64,000 bases of DNA from Ridgeia piscesae (GCA_025642075.2 JAODUO010000193.1:391001-455000); one strand, 5' to 3'. Shown: positions 45,172 to 59,191, counted from the first letter of the stretch. Numbers and translations are program-made. The notes: generated from the sequence alone by a model not told the origin.

Positions 45172-47335
45172 GAATGTTTTCATTTGTACCAAGGATGTTT
45201 GGTTTTGATTTCTATGTTGCTAGTGTTATTCATAATTACACTGGTTTTCTGCACAAAGCAGCCAATTTAGCTGTCGGCAAAAGAATCTAGCCCCAAACTA
45301 CAAGTTGGCATTAGACACACCAGTTTTGTTCATGAAATCTTAAAATATTTGTCTTAGAGGCTTTTCTGTTATCGTGTCTGTGGTGCACAGTATCTTGTGT
45401 GAATTGTGAAGTGGACTGTAAACTGCCCCAGTCTTCCTGCACACAAACCACAAATAGTTGTCCAGGTCATGTCAAATTGATGTGATTTTGGCAATAATTA
45501 ACTAGTAATCCACATGGTGGGAAGGGTCAGTGTAATTTCACACGGTCATTGAAGGATGTTTGGTTGAAGTTAGGTAGTAGAGATAATATACGTTCTAACA
45601 TCAGACAACATTCCAGTATGCGAGGCCAGCATTCTTACTAAGTTACTGTATCATCACCAGGGAAAGAAACAGTTGCATTAATTTTTTATTCAGATATAGA
45701 AGTGCAGACAAGATTAAAAATGGTAAATTTCATGAAGAATGCTGTAAGTATGGCAATAATCTTGTTTCATTATTTCAACACAAGCCTAAAAATGTTGATT
45801 AGAACAAAATTAACCATATTTCAGATCATTTCTAGACGATCAATCCTATACAAACTTTTAACAAACAAAGTCATGAAAAGATAACAAAGTGATGTAAATA
45901 CTGGTTAAATACAGATGCTCCCTGTTAAATACTTAATTTTAATTAACTGTCATATCAGATGAAATACTTGTCCTAAGTTGCAGTGCATCAAGTGTGTGTG
46001 CAAAGTGATTACCGGTATGTCATATTTTACTGTCTTAATATAGGCACAATACACAGAAAATGTTGCCTGGTTAAGACAAGTTTTTATGATATGATAGCTA
46101 ATTAAAATATCAAGTTTCACAAGAAGTGCAGTAACTGTCGACAACTTCTAGGTCAGTTGCATTATGTTTTACATGAGTGGATTTGTTGGAAAACATGACA
46201 CTGACCATCAGTTTTAAGTGCATTCCAATGTGGCATCATGTTAACATGTTGAAATCCTGTTTCAGAACAGCATCATTGTATAATACTGACACTTATAGCA
46301 GTTGTCAACAAAACGCCAGCAGCCAGTTGAGTTGACACACCGGGTTCTGGAAATGCAGCTATAAAGATTATAAATTCTCCACATCAACAAGTTAAATAAA
46401 GTTGACAAATACAATTACCGGTAACCTTATCCTATAACAAACCAATATATCCACTAGTTCACAAATCCAGTACGCAAAGGCACTACTATACGTTACTTAA
46501 TTTAATAAACTGACGTTTCCCATAATGCAGTGCGTCACACAGCAGTGAACCCGGACAATATCAGCCTACGTGCAGTCATGCACAACACTGATTTCTGGGC
46601 AGATTTGCAGCGAGTAATATTATCAAAGATTTACTACACTATGACATAGAAAATTAAAACAACTCGGAATAACATTGACAGCTTGATCTCGAATAATGTA
46701 ATATGAAATTAAATGCACATGAAACGACCACAAAGCACTATATCCACTGGTGTAGCAAGAGACATGAAAGAGAATCACCAACATGCACAAATGTCATGAT
46801 CAAGACATGCAAAATAGATCACAAAGAAATGTGAACAAAAACGAATTTGTAATAAAACGTCAAACAGCCACAGTAGAAAGTTAAGCAAATGTGACCTGTT
46901 ACAGTCAACGTTTCTCTGCAGCCGGCCAACCAAGATGCAACACCAAAATCAGATCTGATGTCATCACATCATCTACCTATCTACATTCACATTAAATTCA
47001 CACATCATCGTAAAACATTGCTAGTCACCAGGAAACATTCTCACACGAAATGCAAGTAAATAAGTTTACAACTCCGGTACCTATCGATGCGCGTTCATTA
47101 TTAGACACCAGGAACAAAATTAAATTCAAATTCAATCTCTTACACGTTTGATCGATGGCGTAAAACCCACCAACTGATGCGGGAACACTTGCGGTGCCTC
47201 ACCGAGGTTTGTACAACACGATACGAAGCGACAGGGAATATAATTTGAGATTGTGAGATGCAAGAGAGAGAGGGGGCAGATGGTGACTGGTGGGGTGTGC
47301 CCCGTCTCCCTCGGTCTAGTAGACTTCACTTCGTA

Positions 47336-50300
47336 TCATTCAATGCCAACCAGCTCCACCTCAAACACCAGGGCACTGTTCGGAGGGATTCTGACAACTG
47401 GTTAAGGATTGTAGCAACTACAAAGCCATTCACTGCTAGTCTAAACATTTCACTCAAGAATGACACTTCATATTAGTCATTAACGATACTGCATTTTTAT
47501 GTTTTAGGCAGATCTGCAAGCATATTCAATCCAATTCAATGTCCTTAAAAAGGATACACATCGTACAACTTATGATTGCATCTAAAATATGTAAAGAAAA
47601 GATTGTCACAAAACACAGATGAAATGCAAAATGTAACCACACAAAATGCAACATAACTTTTTTAATACTGTAACTGCCACAGGCACAAAACTCCTGCTTT
47701 AGCGAGACGTTTTGCATTTTATATTATGATATATCTTTCGAGACAGAAGAACATGAAAACATGTAAAGAGCGGATGATCAGACTCAGCTGTGAAAGAATT
47801 TACATAAATTATTCCAAATATAGAAATCAGAGGGAGCTTGGATGCTGGTGAACAGCTGAATGGCAAATTGCTGTGGCAGATGGAAGTGACTGAATGACAG
47901 GTCTGAATGTATTAAAATATATTAACATCCTGTCCTACTGGATGAAACAGGGAGAAAACAGACAAATACTCTTACTACATACAAAACACAAATGTGCATA
48001 AATCAGTCTTACTTGATCACGATGTCTCTCCGGTATAAAAGACAGAAACATTCCTTGTCAATCCTAACCTATACTTGTTATTTACATTAATTACTGATCG
48101 ATCTGATAGTGATTCTGATCAAAAACCTTGAAACATAATACCACAAATTTTATTTAATTCACAAAACCTGTCTGAAAGTAATTTTCACGTGGAATTACTC
48201 AGTGCTACTGATCAGTATAATTTCAAAACTGATGGATTTTTCAAGTACTAGTGTACATGTTCATACTTTTATCCAGCCACGTATTTGATCTATTTATCTA
48301 TCCCAGATTCCACTCCAAGTGTAACACCAGACCAACACTTTCGACACCAAGTCATCAACTGCAACTCCAAGTGTAACACCAGACCAACACTTTCAACACC
48401 AAGTCATCAACTGCAATGATACCATTCCAAGTGTAACACCAGACCAACACTTTCGACACCAAGTCATCAACTGCAATGATACCACTCCAAGTGTAACACC
48501 ACACCAACACTTTCGACACCAAGTCATCAACTGCAATGATACCACTCCAAGTGTAACACCACACCAACACTTTCAACACCAAGTCATCAACTGCAATGAT
48601 ACCACTCCAAGTGTAACACCAGACCAACACTTTCAACACCAAGTCATCAACTGCAATGATACCACTCCAAGTGTAACACCACACCAACACTTTCAACACC
48701 AAGTCATCAACTGCAATGATACCACTCCAAGTGTAACACCACACCAACACTTTCAACACCAAGTCATCAACTGCAATGATACCACTCCAAGTGTAACACC
48801 ACACCAACACTTTCAACACCAAGTCATCAACTGCAATGATACCACTCCAAGTGTAACACCAGACCAACACTTTCAACACCAAGTCATCAACGGCAATGAT
48901 ACCAATTCAACTGTGCAAAAGGATACTTTCCCTCCAATCCCTTTCTTCCGTATGCCCATTCCGCCTCAATTCTTAATTCTGCTGTTTCCCCAAGACTCAT
49001 CTTCTGAATACCTTCATCCCACTGAAACAGACAAGACACAATCTGTGATGTAATGTGCGGCTTTAGACGGCTTCAAAATTTATAAATTATATATAAGACC
49101 ACCAGACTTCAGAATAGCCATTTTCAACATGATTAATTGTTGCAATTTAATTCACTACTTCTTGGTCGTGTTAAAAAATTTACACAAAATGATATCATAA
49201 CAATAACAATATCATAACAACAACAGAAATGATTGCTTTCAAGCAATCTGCCATAACAGTGATGTTAGCCATAGAAATTCTCATGAAAATCATATGATGG
49301 ATCATGTGATAATCATGAAAGTAAAATGGCAATGCATAGATACATTAACAGTGCATTTATATGGGTATATATGAATAATAAATAGCATTATTAAACCATT
49401 TTGTAAAAAGCATTATTAAATGTTACGCAACAATGGTTTCAGAGAATGGACAACAAATTAGTGATATTTTAATTGTTTTGGGTGTTAATGGTTTGCACAA
49501 TCACAAAGAACTTGTATGGCAGCAGATTCAATTGTCTCAAACTAAAGTATAAGTTGAATTTGATGTGTGTTTATGATAAAACAGATCCCAAATGTGTTAT
49601 TAGATAACTCAAGCAATGTACATTTGCTCACAAAAACAGTAAACATGTATGACAAATTAGAAAAAAAACACTTCAATCAAAATCAGCATGCAAACAGTAG
49701 AAACAGAAATATTTTGAAAGAAGTCCTAGTAAAAACGAGAGTAATTTGACGTACCCCTCGGATGACCTGACCTGTCCCGACCTTGAACTTGAGGGGTTGT
49801 TGCTTCTTCTTCTTCTGACCTGCACAAACAGCAGAGTGACCACTGACCACACATGACACTCACCACTCACGACACCCACCATTCACCAGACATGACACTC
49901 ACCACATACAGCATAGTGAGCAGACATGACACTCACCAGACATGACACTCACCAGACATGACACTCACCAGACATGACACTCACCAGACATGACACTCAC
50001 CAGACATGACACTCACCAGACATGATACTCACCAGACATGACACTCACCAGACATGATACTCACCAGACATGATACTCACCAGACATGACACTCACCAGA
50101 CATGACACTCACCAGACATGACACTCACCAGACATGACACTCACCAGACATGACACTCACCAGACATGACACTCACCAGACATGACACTCACCAGACATG
50201 ACACTCACCAGACATGACACTCACCAGACATGATACTCACAAGACATGATACTCACCAGACATGATACTCACAAGACATGACACTCACCAGACATGACAC

Positions 50301-53300
50301 TCACCAGACATGACACTCACCAGACATGACACTCACCAGACATGACACTCACCAGACATGACACTCACCAGACATGACACTCACCAGACATGATACTCAC
50401 CAGACATGACACTCACCAGACATGACACTCACAAGACATGACACTCACCAGACATGGACACTCACCAGACATGATACTCACCAGACATGACACTCACCAG
50501 ACATGACACTCACCAGACATGACACTCACCAGACATGACACTCACCAGACATGACACTCACCAGACATGACACTCACCAGACATGACACTCACCAGACAT
50601 GATACTCACCAGACATGATACTCACCAGACATGACACTCACAAGACATGACACTCACCAGACATGACACTCACCAGACATGACACTCACCAGACATGATA
50701 CTCACCAGACATGATACTCACCAGACATGATACTCACCAGACATGATACTCACCAGACATGATACTCACCAGACATGACACTCACCAGACATGACACTCA
50801 CCAGACATGACACTCACCAGACATGACACTCACCAGACATGACACTCACCAGACATGACACTCACCAGACATGACACTCACCAGACATGACACTCACCAG
50901 ACATGACACTCACCAGACATGACACTCACAAGACATGATACTCACCAGACATGATACTCACAAGACATGACACTCACCAGACATGACACTCACCAGACAT
51001 GACACTCACCAGACATGACACTCACCAGACATGACACTCACCAGACATGACACTCACCAGACATGACACTCACCAGACATGACACTCACCAGACATGATA
51101 CTCACCAGACATGACACTCACCAGACATGACACTCACAAGACATGACACTCACCAGACATGACACTCACCAGACATGATACTCACCAGACATGACACTCA
51201 CCAGACATGACACTCACCAGACATGACACTCACCAGACATGACACTCACCAGACATGACACTCACCAGACATGACACTCACCAGACATGATACTCACCAG
51301 ACATGATACTCACCAGACATGACACTCACAAGACATGACACTCACCAGACATGACACTCACCAGACATGATACTCACCAGACATGATACTCACCAGACAT
51401 GATACTCACCAGACATGATACTCACCAGACATGACACTCACCACTCACCACTCACGACACACAGTAGAGTGAGCAGACATGACACTCACCAGACATGACA
51501 CTCACCAGACATGATACTCACCAGACATGACACTCACCAGACATGACACTCACCAGACATGATACTCACCAGACATGACACTCACCAGTCACCAGACATG
51601 ACACTCACCAGACACTTCTCACTGACAATCTACACTAGGAATATAAGCTACTAGTAAAATTATGTTAGTGGGTCAATGTGAAATTTAGACAAATTGGAGA
51701 CGCTCATCAATTTAAAAACAGCAAAATACCAAATGTATATGTTAGATAGGTATCTAAGTTACTGGAAATTGGCATTTGGGTCAAAATGGCGCATTTTTAA
51801 TATGCAAATTAGCTATTTATCACGAAACAAGGGATGGGTTTTTCTAACATACAATAAAACTCACTTCACTTTCTGTCCTGTCCGCAATGCATTTTATTTC
51901 ACATTTCCCCCCCAAAAATTTAAATTCCAAAGATTTGATTTTGTTATCATTTGAAGTGGTACCAAAGTACTTCACTTTCATGCATTCAAACTTTTAAAAT
52001 ATACCCAAGAATAATTTCTGTGAAAGAAACAAGTCTCTAAATGTCCTGTCCGCAACAAAACGAATACCTTGAAATGGCCCCTCACCAACCTGGCAATTAA
52101 CAGTCTAACAGCCTCATAAACAAAGATGGAAAGAAGTATGTTAAACATCACATACGGGGACAGAAAAACAAACACCACGATAAGAAATTCTGGAAAATGG
52201 AACTGGGCACCTGTAGATGGACATTGCAATGACCGGCTGGGAATCTTGCAAAGGGTTGAAAGGGAAACAATCTAGAGGAAGACTGACGAGATGGCAGAGA
52301 AAGGAATCAGACAAGTACTGGCACATCTGGAACTGAGGCTTTCGCCCAACAATGGGACACTATGGCTGCACAATGTTGATGAATGTGCTATGCAAAATAC
52401 AATGTGCAAGTGAAATTTTTTTAATGCTGCTGTAATAATTACAAGTATATAATAACAAAATCAACACATACCAGCACGCATTTCTGAGTTTGTGTCAAAG
52501 ACAGTGCCATCAGGCATCTTGCCAACGTAGTAACAGAGGACAGTGTCGCCGGGACGAGGGTAGTTGATCTTGTTACCCTTCTTCAGAACATACTTTGTAT
52601 ACTTAGGTGGTGTCTGAAAGTACAAAAGAAATTACATTATAGAGCATGATTCAATAATATGTGGTTACAAATTGTCAAGTTCAATAAAATCAAGAATAGT
52701 TTTACAATCACAAATTAGTCTGATACGCAAAAACACTGAACTGATACAAGTTTTCAGAAGCTTGATGGCCAATGACACAGTGGCCAGTTTTAACATTCCA
52801 CTCAGCACAGGTTGACTGGGTACTGGATACTACGCATTATTTGACATGAATTCACTGTGGGAACCTTCCACAAGCAGTGTTTGTCTTCAGTTCATACCTG
52901 TGGTTCATCCTTCAAGTCCAACTTCTTGGTCTTCTCTGTGAGGCTTTCCGTGGCCTTCTTCTTCCTCTCCTCCTCCTTCTCGTCCTCTCCTGGCTGCTTG
53001 AAATTCTGCAGTGCAAATCACAGGCACATAACATTCCATAAATGAGTGATTGGTCAGCATCACTAGTCACTCATTGTTCCCCACAACTAGGCAGAATCTC
53101 AGCAAATTTGCTTGTGTCCATACTGGGAATTTGCAGATTAATACACTAGATTAAGTAGCTCTCGCAGATAGACTAAGTATTTACGATAGTGAGTTCCATG
53201 GGAAATAGATGCACATAACAAACACCCGGTTGATTATTGTTGTGGAAATAATTTCACACCACACAAGTAAAATTACAAGTAGTTCACTAAAATCCACTTG

Positions 53301-54533
53301 TCTATAGTGTGTTTGCATAAGATAGAATAAATAAGTGGTAGCAAGTTACAATGCAGATCTATATTGCAAGTCTCTTCAGATATTTAATCAACTGCATATT
53401 TATATTAAGGGTGGTGATCGTTGGTATAATTTTGTTTAGCAGACATTCTTAAAAATGAGGCTACCATTTTCAGAGGTTTGCTGAATACAGTTAGCAACCC
53501 TTTTCACTCTTGAATAACCCAAATTACCCAATGAAGTTCCTTTCAATGACACAGTGTTGGAAAAAGGTGGAATTTGACAAATTACTGAAATGGTAAAGCG
53601 TTTTAGCACATATGAAAAGATGTTAAGGAAAACCTTTGTGTCAAAGAGTTCTTTGTAGTCAGCTATCAGTTGTTCCTTGGTCCTGGTCTTGGCAACATTC
53701 TTCACTGCACCTTTCAATTTGTGCTCTGTCTGAAACTACAAGAAAACATTCTAAAATCATATTTCTTATACGTATTACATAAAATTATCAATTCACTGAT
53801 GCAAGTCACTGTCATATATACACTGTAGCGCTGTGTTTGTTCTTCCTTGAGGCATTGTCCCCTGCTGTCAGATACAATACTATCACAGTACTCATCCCTT
53901 CTTTCCTTCTAGTTTTCTATAAGCAATGCTTGCCATATTTAATTATTTGCACACACATATTGTGTGTGATTTTGAGATATTTTCTCAAAGGTTGTATATG
54001 CTATCGCTCATAATAGAACAGCCAAACCATGCTCCCATTAGACTTATATATGCATATAATGTATATATATATATATATATTCCTAGTGTTTCCCTTTATA
54101 TATGTATGATGAGCGAGATGGGCCACCTCACTGTTTTTCTAAGCCACCTCGCTCAAAATATGCCAGAATTGCCACCTCATAGCTATTTCTTGCTATAAAT
54201 ATGTTTACATGTTGCTATCTTGGAGTTATGCATTTCTTTCCTCTCTATTTTCCCGGGAATAGGTTAAAACATCCTTCAGAATGCACCATTTTGAAGGTAG
54301 TTTTTTAAATAGTGGCCATGACCCACATAGTGCGCATCACGCATTCGGTGCTCACCCAGTCCATCCTATCACAATCACCTCGCCCATAATTGAAACACTG
54401 TATTCGCTCAAGTATATGGAATAGTTACCTCAATTGAAGCAGACGACTGCAGGAAAGTGACGAGATCTTTCTTGCTAACATTATCTCCTGCCAACTGGTC
54501 TTCTGTATAGGGTGGCGTAATTTCAACAGACAT
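47336..54533 (-). CDS. FKBP3: FKBP25/FKBP3-type peptidyl-prolyl cis-trans isomerase (7 exons, 223 aa)
   Basis: Nuclear FK506-binding prolyl isomerase with a nucleic-acid-binding N-terminal helical domain. Exons in transcript order: 54533-54429, 53735-53634, 53005-52898, 52613-52472, 49819-49755, 49021-48927, 47390-47336. They total 672 nt and all phases agree; human FKBP3 is 224 aa. The N-terminal domain (about 1-70) holds DQLAGDNVSKKDLVTFLQ and HKLKGAVKNVAKTRTKEQL. A charged linker follows (about 72-105). The FKBP domain (about 107-223) has TPPKYTKYVLKKGNK, DGTVFDTN (F144, D145), the FKBP25-specific basic loop QKKKKQQPLKFKVG, QVIRGWDEG (V171, I172, W175), EWAYGRKG (Y198) and IPPNSALVFEVELVGIE at the end. 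The exon 2 (GTTTTC) and exon 6 (GTATCC) donors are weak. Introns 4 and 6 carry long minisatellites. It converges with MFAP1. Confidence 0.95.
48309..48903. repeat. 60-bp minisatellite next to the FKBP3 exon 6 donor
   Basis: About ten copies of a 60-bp unit (ACCACTCCAAGTGTAACACC ... CATCAACTGCAATGAT on the + strand). In transcript sense it starts 24 bp after the exon 6 end (48927). Sixty is a multiple of 3, so a 175-aa repeat frame stays open on the minus strand. Each unit holds ATCATTGCAG, which resembles an acceptor in transcript sense; the copy nearest the exon has lost it (ATTGCCG). Confidence 0.95.
49853..51613. repeat. 16-bp minisatellite in FKBP3 intron 4, donor-like motif in nearly every unit
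   Basis: About 108 copies of CAGACATGACACTCAC. In transcript (-) sense each unit reads GTGAGTGTCATGTCTG, and consecutive units make TCTGGTGAGTG, a good match to the 5' splice-site consensus. Variants are ACAC to ATAC and CACC to CACA; the latter loses the G before GTGAGT. The array ends about 34 bp from the exon 5 acceptor (49819). Confidence 0.95.
52080..52390 (+). mobile_element. RTE-type LINE 3' fragment, 5'-truncated
   Basis: Conceptual translation with frame shifts gives KMERSMLNI, GKWNWAP, DGHCNDR and the terminal WLHNVDE-like end. These are the same landmarks as in the RTE copy at 58615-59141 on the other strand. It ends GGCTGCACAATGTTGATGAA, the family 3' end. It lies in FKBP3 intron 4, antisense to the gene. 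Confidence 0.7.
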
Positions 54534-54754
54534 TTCGATGCAGCTCTGCAAGAACCCAAATACACGTTCACATCATTATTTATAATACTTGATCACAACA
54601 CGATACAATGTAATATTATATCAATATTATATCAGTCCATAAGGCAATAGTTTTAGTCCCTGAAAGCACCCATGTCTGCCCCTACTGAAACATTTCTGAC
54701 CAGAGAACTAACTACCAATGCTATTTCTCTCATTTGTTTCAACCATCATGAGTT

Positions 54755-55040
54755 AGTGGGGAGCGGTGGTCGCGCGGTAGAGCGCCGGACTGTGGTTCAA
54801 TCCCACCTACCGCCGTTTCGAATCTTGCAATTTCTTCACCCCACATTTGCCTGTGTCTTTCGGAAGAGACACTAAAAGCCGGTGGTCCCTTCTATCTGGT
54901 GTCTATGCCAGGGGAAGTAAAAAATCCAACAGGGTAATTGTAACCTGTAGTGGTCTAAAAACAACTCCTGCGTTAGCCCAAGTTTGGGATGTTTGGAGAT
55001 AATCACCTGTGCAATATAAAGCGTCATCCAAAAAAAAGTT
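54755..55040 (+). mobile_element. tRNA-derived SINE, family B, sharing its tail with a local LINE
   Basis: The head GGTGGTCGCGCGGTAGAGCG (box A-like) is followed by box B-like GTTTCGAATC. The body contains CTTTCGGAAGAGACACTAAA followed by GCCGGTGGTCCC, a block I associate with widespread invertebrate SINEs. The tail CTCCTGCGTTAGCCCAAGTT continues TTGGGATGTTTGGAG and is also found after the nested LINE at 59440-59490 (inverted there). It ends near an A-rich run at 55031. It lies directly upstream of FKBP3. Confidence 0.75.
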
Positions 55041-55747
55041 CCAAAGGGAAACAATCTAGAACCGTGAAATGCTGACAATATCAATTTGAGTTAGGGTAAC
55101 CTAGGATATTTTTGTTCTTCCACTTCAGTTTGGTATTCAAAACAGAATCCATATATTTATGCATGTTCTAAAGATATGGCAGTTACACTTAATTAATAAC
55201 ATACATGTTTTTAATGTGCTTAGTGGACAACCAGCCAACTGTTGAGATAGCTTGTTTTGCAGTGCCCACTACCTGCATCCCTGTTTACGTCATTTCAAAT
55301 AAGGTTGCATCAATAGCATAACAAAGGGGCTATTTTATGAATCCACCAAATTAAATTAGTCCTGTTGAGCATATTAAATATTTTTCAAAACATGATAAAT
55401 ATCACACAAAACGGCAACAACACTCATGGCATTGTTGTTCTGTGATCATTTACTTTTCATTAGAAAATGGAAATTATTTTTCGATACCACAAATGCTGCC
55501 AGTTTTACATGAAAACCATTGTCCCATGACCATGGCTTAATGTTCAACATGATTTCTGATGAATTGTGCAGCTAAACCAAATATTTAAGAGACAGACCTC
55601 ATGTATGAATTTATATGCATTTGAGCATGGCTCTGTACAAATATGTTCAAGCGTCGAGGAGTCGATTATTAGCAATATAGGATTATGGTTTAAGGCAAGA
55701 ACAGTGTTAGGGTAAAACTATTTTCAATTACCGGTAATCAGAATTTA

Positions 55748-57440
55748 TTGAAGCTCATTTATATAGCGACACCAGAGATGGTCTTCACCAGAGATGGTGG
55801 ATCTGCTCCCCCACACCTTGACCCTCCACAACACCCAATTATAAGTGATATTAACATTAACACAGCCGGAGTATGCAAGTTACTCAAAGCCATCAATCCC
55901 CACAAAGCATGTGGGCCTGACCAAATCCCGAATGTCATTTTGAAGAACTGTGCTGACACCCTAGCCCCAGCACTCGGGGACATCTTCCAACGGTCATTGG
56001 ACACAGCCGTCCTACCCTCAGACTGGCGCACTGCAAACGTGTCGGCCGTATTCAAAAAAGGAGATAAACATCTACCAGAAAACTATCGTCCCATCTCCCT
56101 TACATCTGTTCCATGTAAAATTCTTGAACACATCATCTACCGCCACCTTATGACTTACCTTGAAGAACACAACATCCTAACAGACCTTAACCATGGCTTC
56201 AGAGCAGGCTTCTCATGTGAAACACAACTTCTAACCACTATGCATGACCTATTCTCCTCCTTCGACACCGGAATCCAGACAGACATGGCAGTGTTAGATT
56301 TTAGCAAGGCATTTGACACCGTTCCCCACTCAAAACTCCTTACAAAATTATCCCATTATGGAATCGGAGGCACAATACTTGAATGGCTAAACAAATTCCT
56401 GACTGGAAGAACAATGAAAGTCGTACTCGACGGTAAAATGTCAAGGCACAGTCTTAGGCCCTTTGCTCTTCTTGTGTCACATAAATGACTTACCAACCTC
56501 TGTCAAATCTCAAGTCCGCCTCTTTGCAGACGATTGCCTATTATACAGGAAAATACAGACATTCAACGACCATATTTTGCTACAGAAGGACTTAACGCAA
56601 CTTGGGAAGTGGGCAAATACCTGGGGGATGAATTTTAATACAAACAAATGTCACATCCTAAGCATAAAAAATAAAACACAATTCTTCTATAGCCTAAACA
56701 ATGAAACTCTGGAATATGTAACTACCAACCCGTACCTTGGCATCACCATATCTAATGACTTAAAGTGGCACTCACACATTTCTACAATAACCAAAAAAGC
56801 AAATAGCACACTTGGCTTCCTAAGACGAAATATACGCAGATGCCCCATTAACAGCAAACGGACGGCATACATTGCCCTTGTGCGCGCTGTCTTAGAATAC
56901 GGAGCCATAGTGTGGGACCCATACCATCGGGGGGACATAGACAAATTAGAACAAATTCAACACCGTGCAGCTCGCTTCATCACTGGAGACTACCGCTCTA
57001 GACACCCAGGATCTGTCACAACCATGCTCACCAACCTTAACCTCGACACATTAGACAATAGACGACGCGACCAAAGACTAAAATTCATGTTCAGAACTGT
57101 TAGAGGATCCATCCCAGCTCTCCCCACTGAAACATTCTTCCGGCCCCAAAAAACAAACAAAAGACACATTAAGCCTAAACACTTCCCCGACCATGTATCC
57201 TCAAATTTTGTCCAACAACTAACAACCAACAACACCAGATGTTTTATAGTACCCACAGCCCACACTGAACAATTTAAGAATTCATTTTTTGTAAAAACAA
57301 TAGCCGACTGGAACCAACTAAACGAGTCGCAGGTCCAGGCTGAAACCATAACTGATTTCAGTCGCCTGACCTGCGGCTCAAACACTCAATAACATGCGCA
57401 CACACCCCCGTCGTATATAATAGCCACTATTGGCTTCTTT
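55748..57440 (+). mobile_element. CR1/jockey-group LINE, reverse transcriptase half, inactivated
   Basis: Two overlapping frames (55748-56488 and 56463-57392) together make one reverse transcriptase. The first carries INPHKACGPDQIPN, VFKKGDKHLPENYRPISLTS, HGFRAGF and VLDFSKAFDTVPH. The second carries LFLCHINDLP, LFADDCLLYR (catalytic FADD), NPYLGITIS, a C-terminal LVRAVLEYGAIVWDPY and the HRAARF block. At the junction the usual SGVPQ-containing segment is missing and the frame shifts, so a small deletion at about 56440-56455 killed the element. The endonuclease half is absent (5'-truncated). The 3' end has a short CATTCAGATTCAG tail at about 57450. Confidence 0.92.
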
Positions 57441-58614
57441 ACGACGTATCCCATTCAGATTCAGACACCACAACAGCACTGCATAACACAATACTGATTT
57501 CTGTAATCACTGAGCTAAGTGCTAGCAAAGATGACGTTAAGTTATCATCAAGGTTGTGGTGAGTTTGTTTTGTGAATTTTATTTGTGACTGGATTTTAAA
57601 TGATTTTGTTTTGTAATCTAGTGTGAGTATATGTATATTGTGTGAGGAGAACTTTGGTGGCTATAACTATAAGGTAATTTTTATTGTTAGATTAGAAAGT
57701 AAACGATCACCAAAAACAAAATTATACATACACATTAATGACCTGACACCTTTATCACCTGACTAGTATTATTATGTTATGGCAATTAAAAAAAATTATT
57801 TACGAAATGAATAACTTCTATTTCAGGAAATGTATAATTTACTAGGTAATATTTGCACATTAAAACATATAAAAATACTTGTTTAGAACGAACTGCAAGC
57901 ATCAACAAATTACATGGCATTTCTTGTAAATCAATGCAAATTTGGCTGCCTCTGAAACGGTTCATGACAATATTCACGTGCGTGTAACCTCGTGTGGGAA
58001 ATCACTCTATCATCGCCCAATTACAATCAAACAACCTGAACCATATTGACAAACTAATCAGTAACGAGTGTGGCCATGTGCGTTGCTCAGTTTAATGCAA
58101 CGATATATTAACTACTAAGAAATGTGCTCTGGACGCAGAAAGTTACCGACCTCAGAAAAGACAGATATATAACGTTTGTCACAGTGACTTGTCGGATGTC
58201 TCAAATATGGCGCGCATCAAGCGAGTACTATTCGTGTTTACACCACACACCAGGTGGCAGTATTAGTACCAGATTGGACCGTGGCAACTTAGTCTCGATT
58301 ACCCAGTTTCCGTGAGGTGGCAGCACTTACAAATTAAATATGGATACCTATGTTATCAAATACTATGCTATAAAAAATATTCAGCGCACGGCACGTAATC
58401 GCGGAATTTTATAGGACTTCACTTACATGCCAATTAAATGTCAGCCAGAGAGTGTGCCTATACACAGACAGCCGTGATAGTGCATGTACGCAGAAGCTCA
58501 GTTTATTAATTTATCATATTCTAGCTTACTGCTACCGATCGAGTCGAATGTCCCCAATCAATAACTTATGTGTTATACGCATCAATATGGAATACTGACC
58601 GGAAAGAGAGATAT
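57441..58614. other. Intergenic stretch without a recognised gene
   Basis: AT-rich unique-looking sequence. Some short frames end at donor-like GTGAGT or GTAATT (57545-57672), but I could not join them into a credible gene. Confidence 0.4.
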
Positions 58615-59191
58615 AGCATCATCATCATCATCATTGTGCAGCCGTAGTGTCCCGTGGGTGCGCGAAGGCCTCAGCATGCTGCTTCCACATCTGCCTGTCT
58701 TGCGCTATCCTCTGCCAGATGATACCCTTCCAGTAGTCGTCTAGTTGTTTCTCCAACGTCTCGCCTATCTTCCTCTAGATGTTTTACCTTCGTAAGGTTT
58801 CCAGGTGGTGATACACAATGTCCATCGGTTATCTCGTATCTTGTTGACGTGCCCTGCCCAGGTCCACTTCCGCCTTCTGACTTGTTCAATCACGTATGTG
58901 ACCTTTGTTTTTCTCTTATCCAGACGTTTGTTTTCTGTCCCGGTATGTTTAACATACTCCTTTCCATCTTTGTTTGTGCGGCTGCTAGCTTGTTCTTTGC
59001 TTGGCTGGTGAGGGCCCATGTTTCCGCGGCGCATGTCATTACTGGAGGTTCCCCATAAAGATGTCGCGGTGCTTGGCGAATGCTGTCCATCCGGCCGTGA
59101 TTCTTCTTTGAATCTCCTTGTTTTTTTTGGCTCTGGTGCAATATCTCTGCATGTCCTAGGTAGATGTAACTGTCAACGTTCTCGATCTGGG

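Larger units (their letters stand above)
44664..47335. other. Convergent 3' region between MFAP1 and FKBP3
   Basis: The two 3' UTRs and a spacer. It holds the perfect hairpin at 44895-44939 and an ATTAAA at 45166-45171. No coding sequence was recognised between 45200 and 47335. Confidence 0.5.

Noticed and set aside
48355..48882. 175-aa minus frame of 20-residue repeats
   Set aside because: 60-bp intronic repeat in FKBP3. Length divisible by 3 explains the open frame.
55748..57392. Two host genes
   Set aside because: Both frames are parts of one LINE reverse transcriptase split by a deletion.
57533..57672. Short ATG frame and a CxxC-containing stretch with donor-like ends
   Set aside because: Phases could not be reconciled without a stop. 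Not enough evidence for exons.
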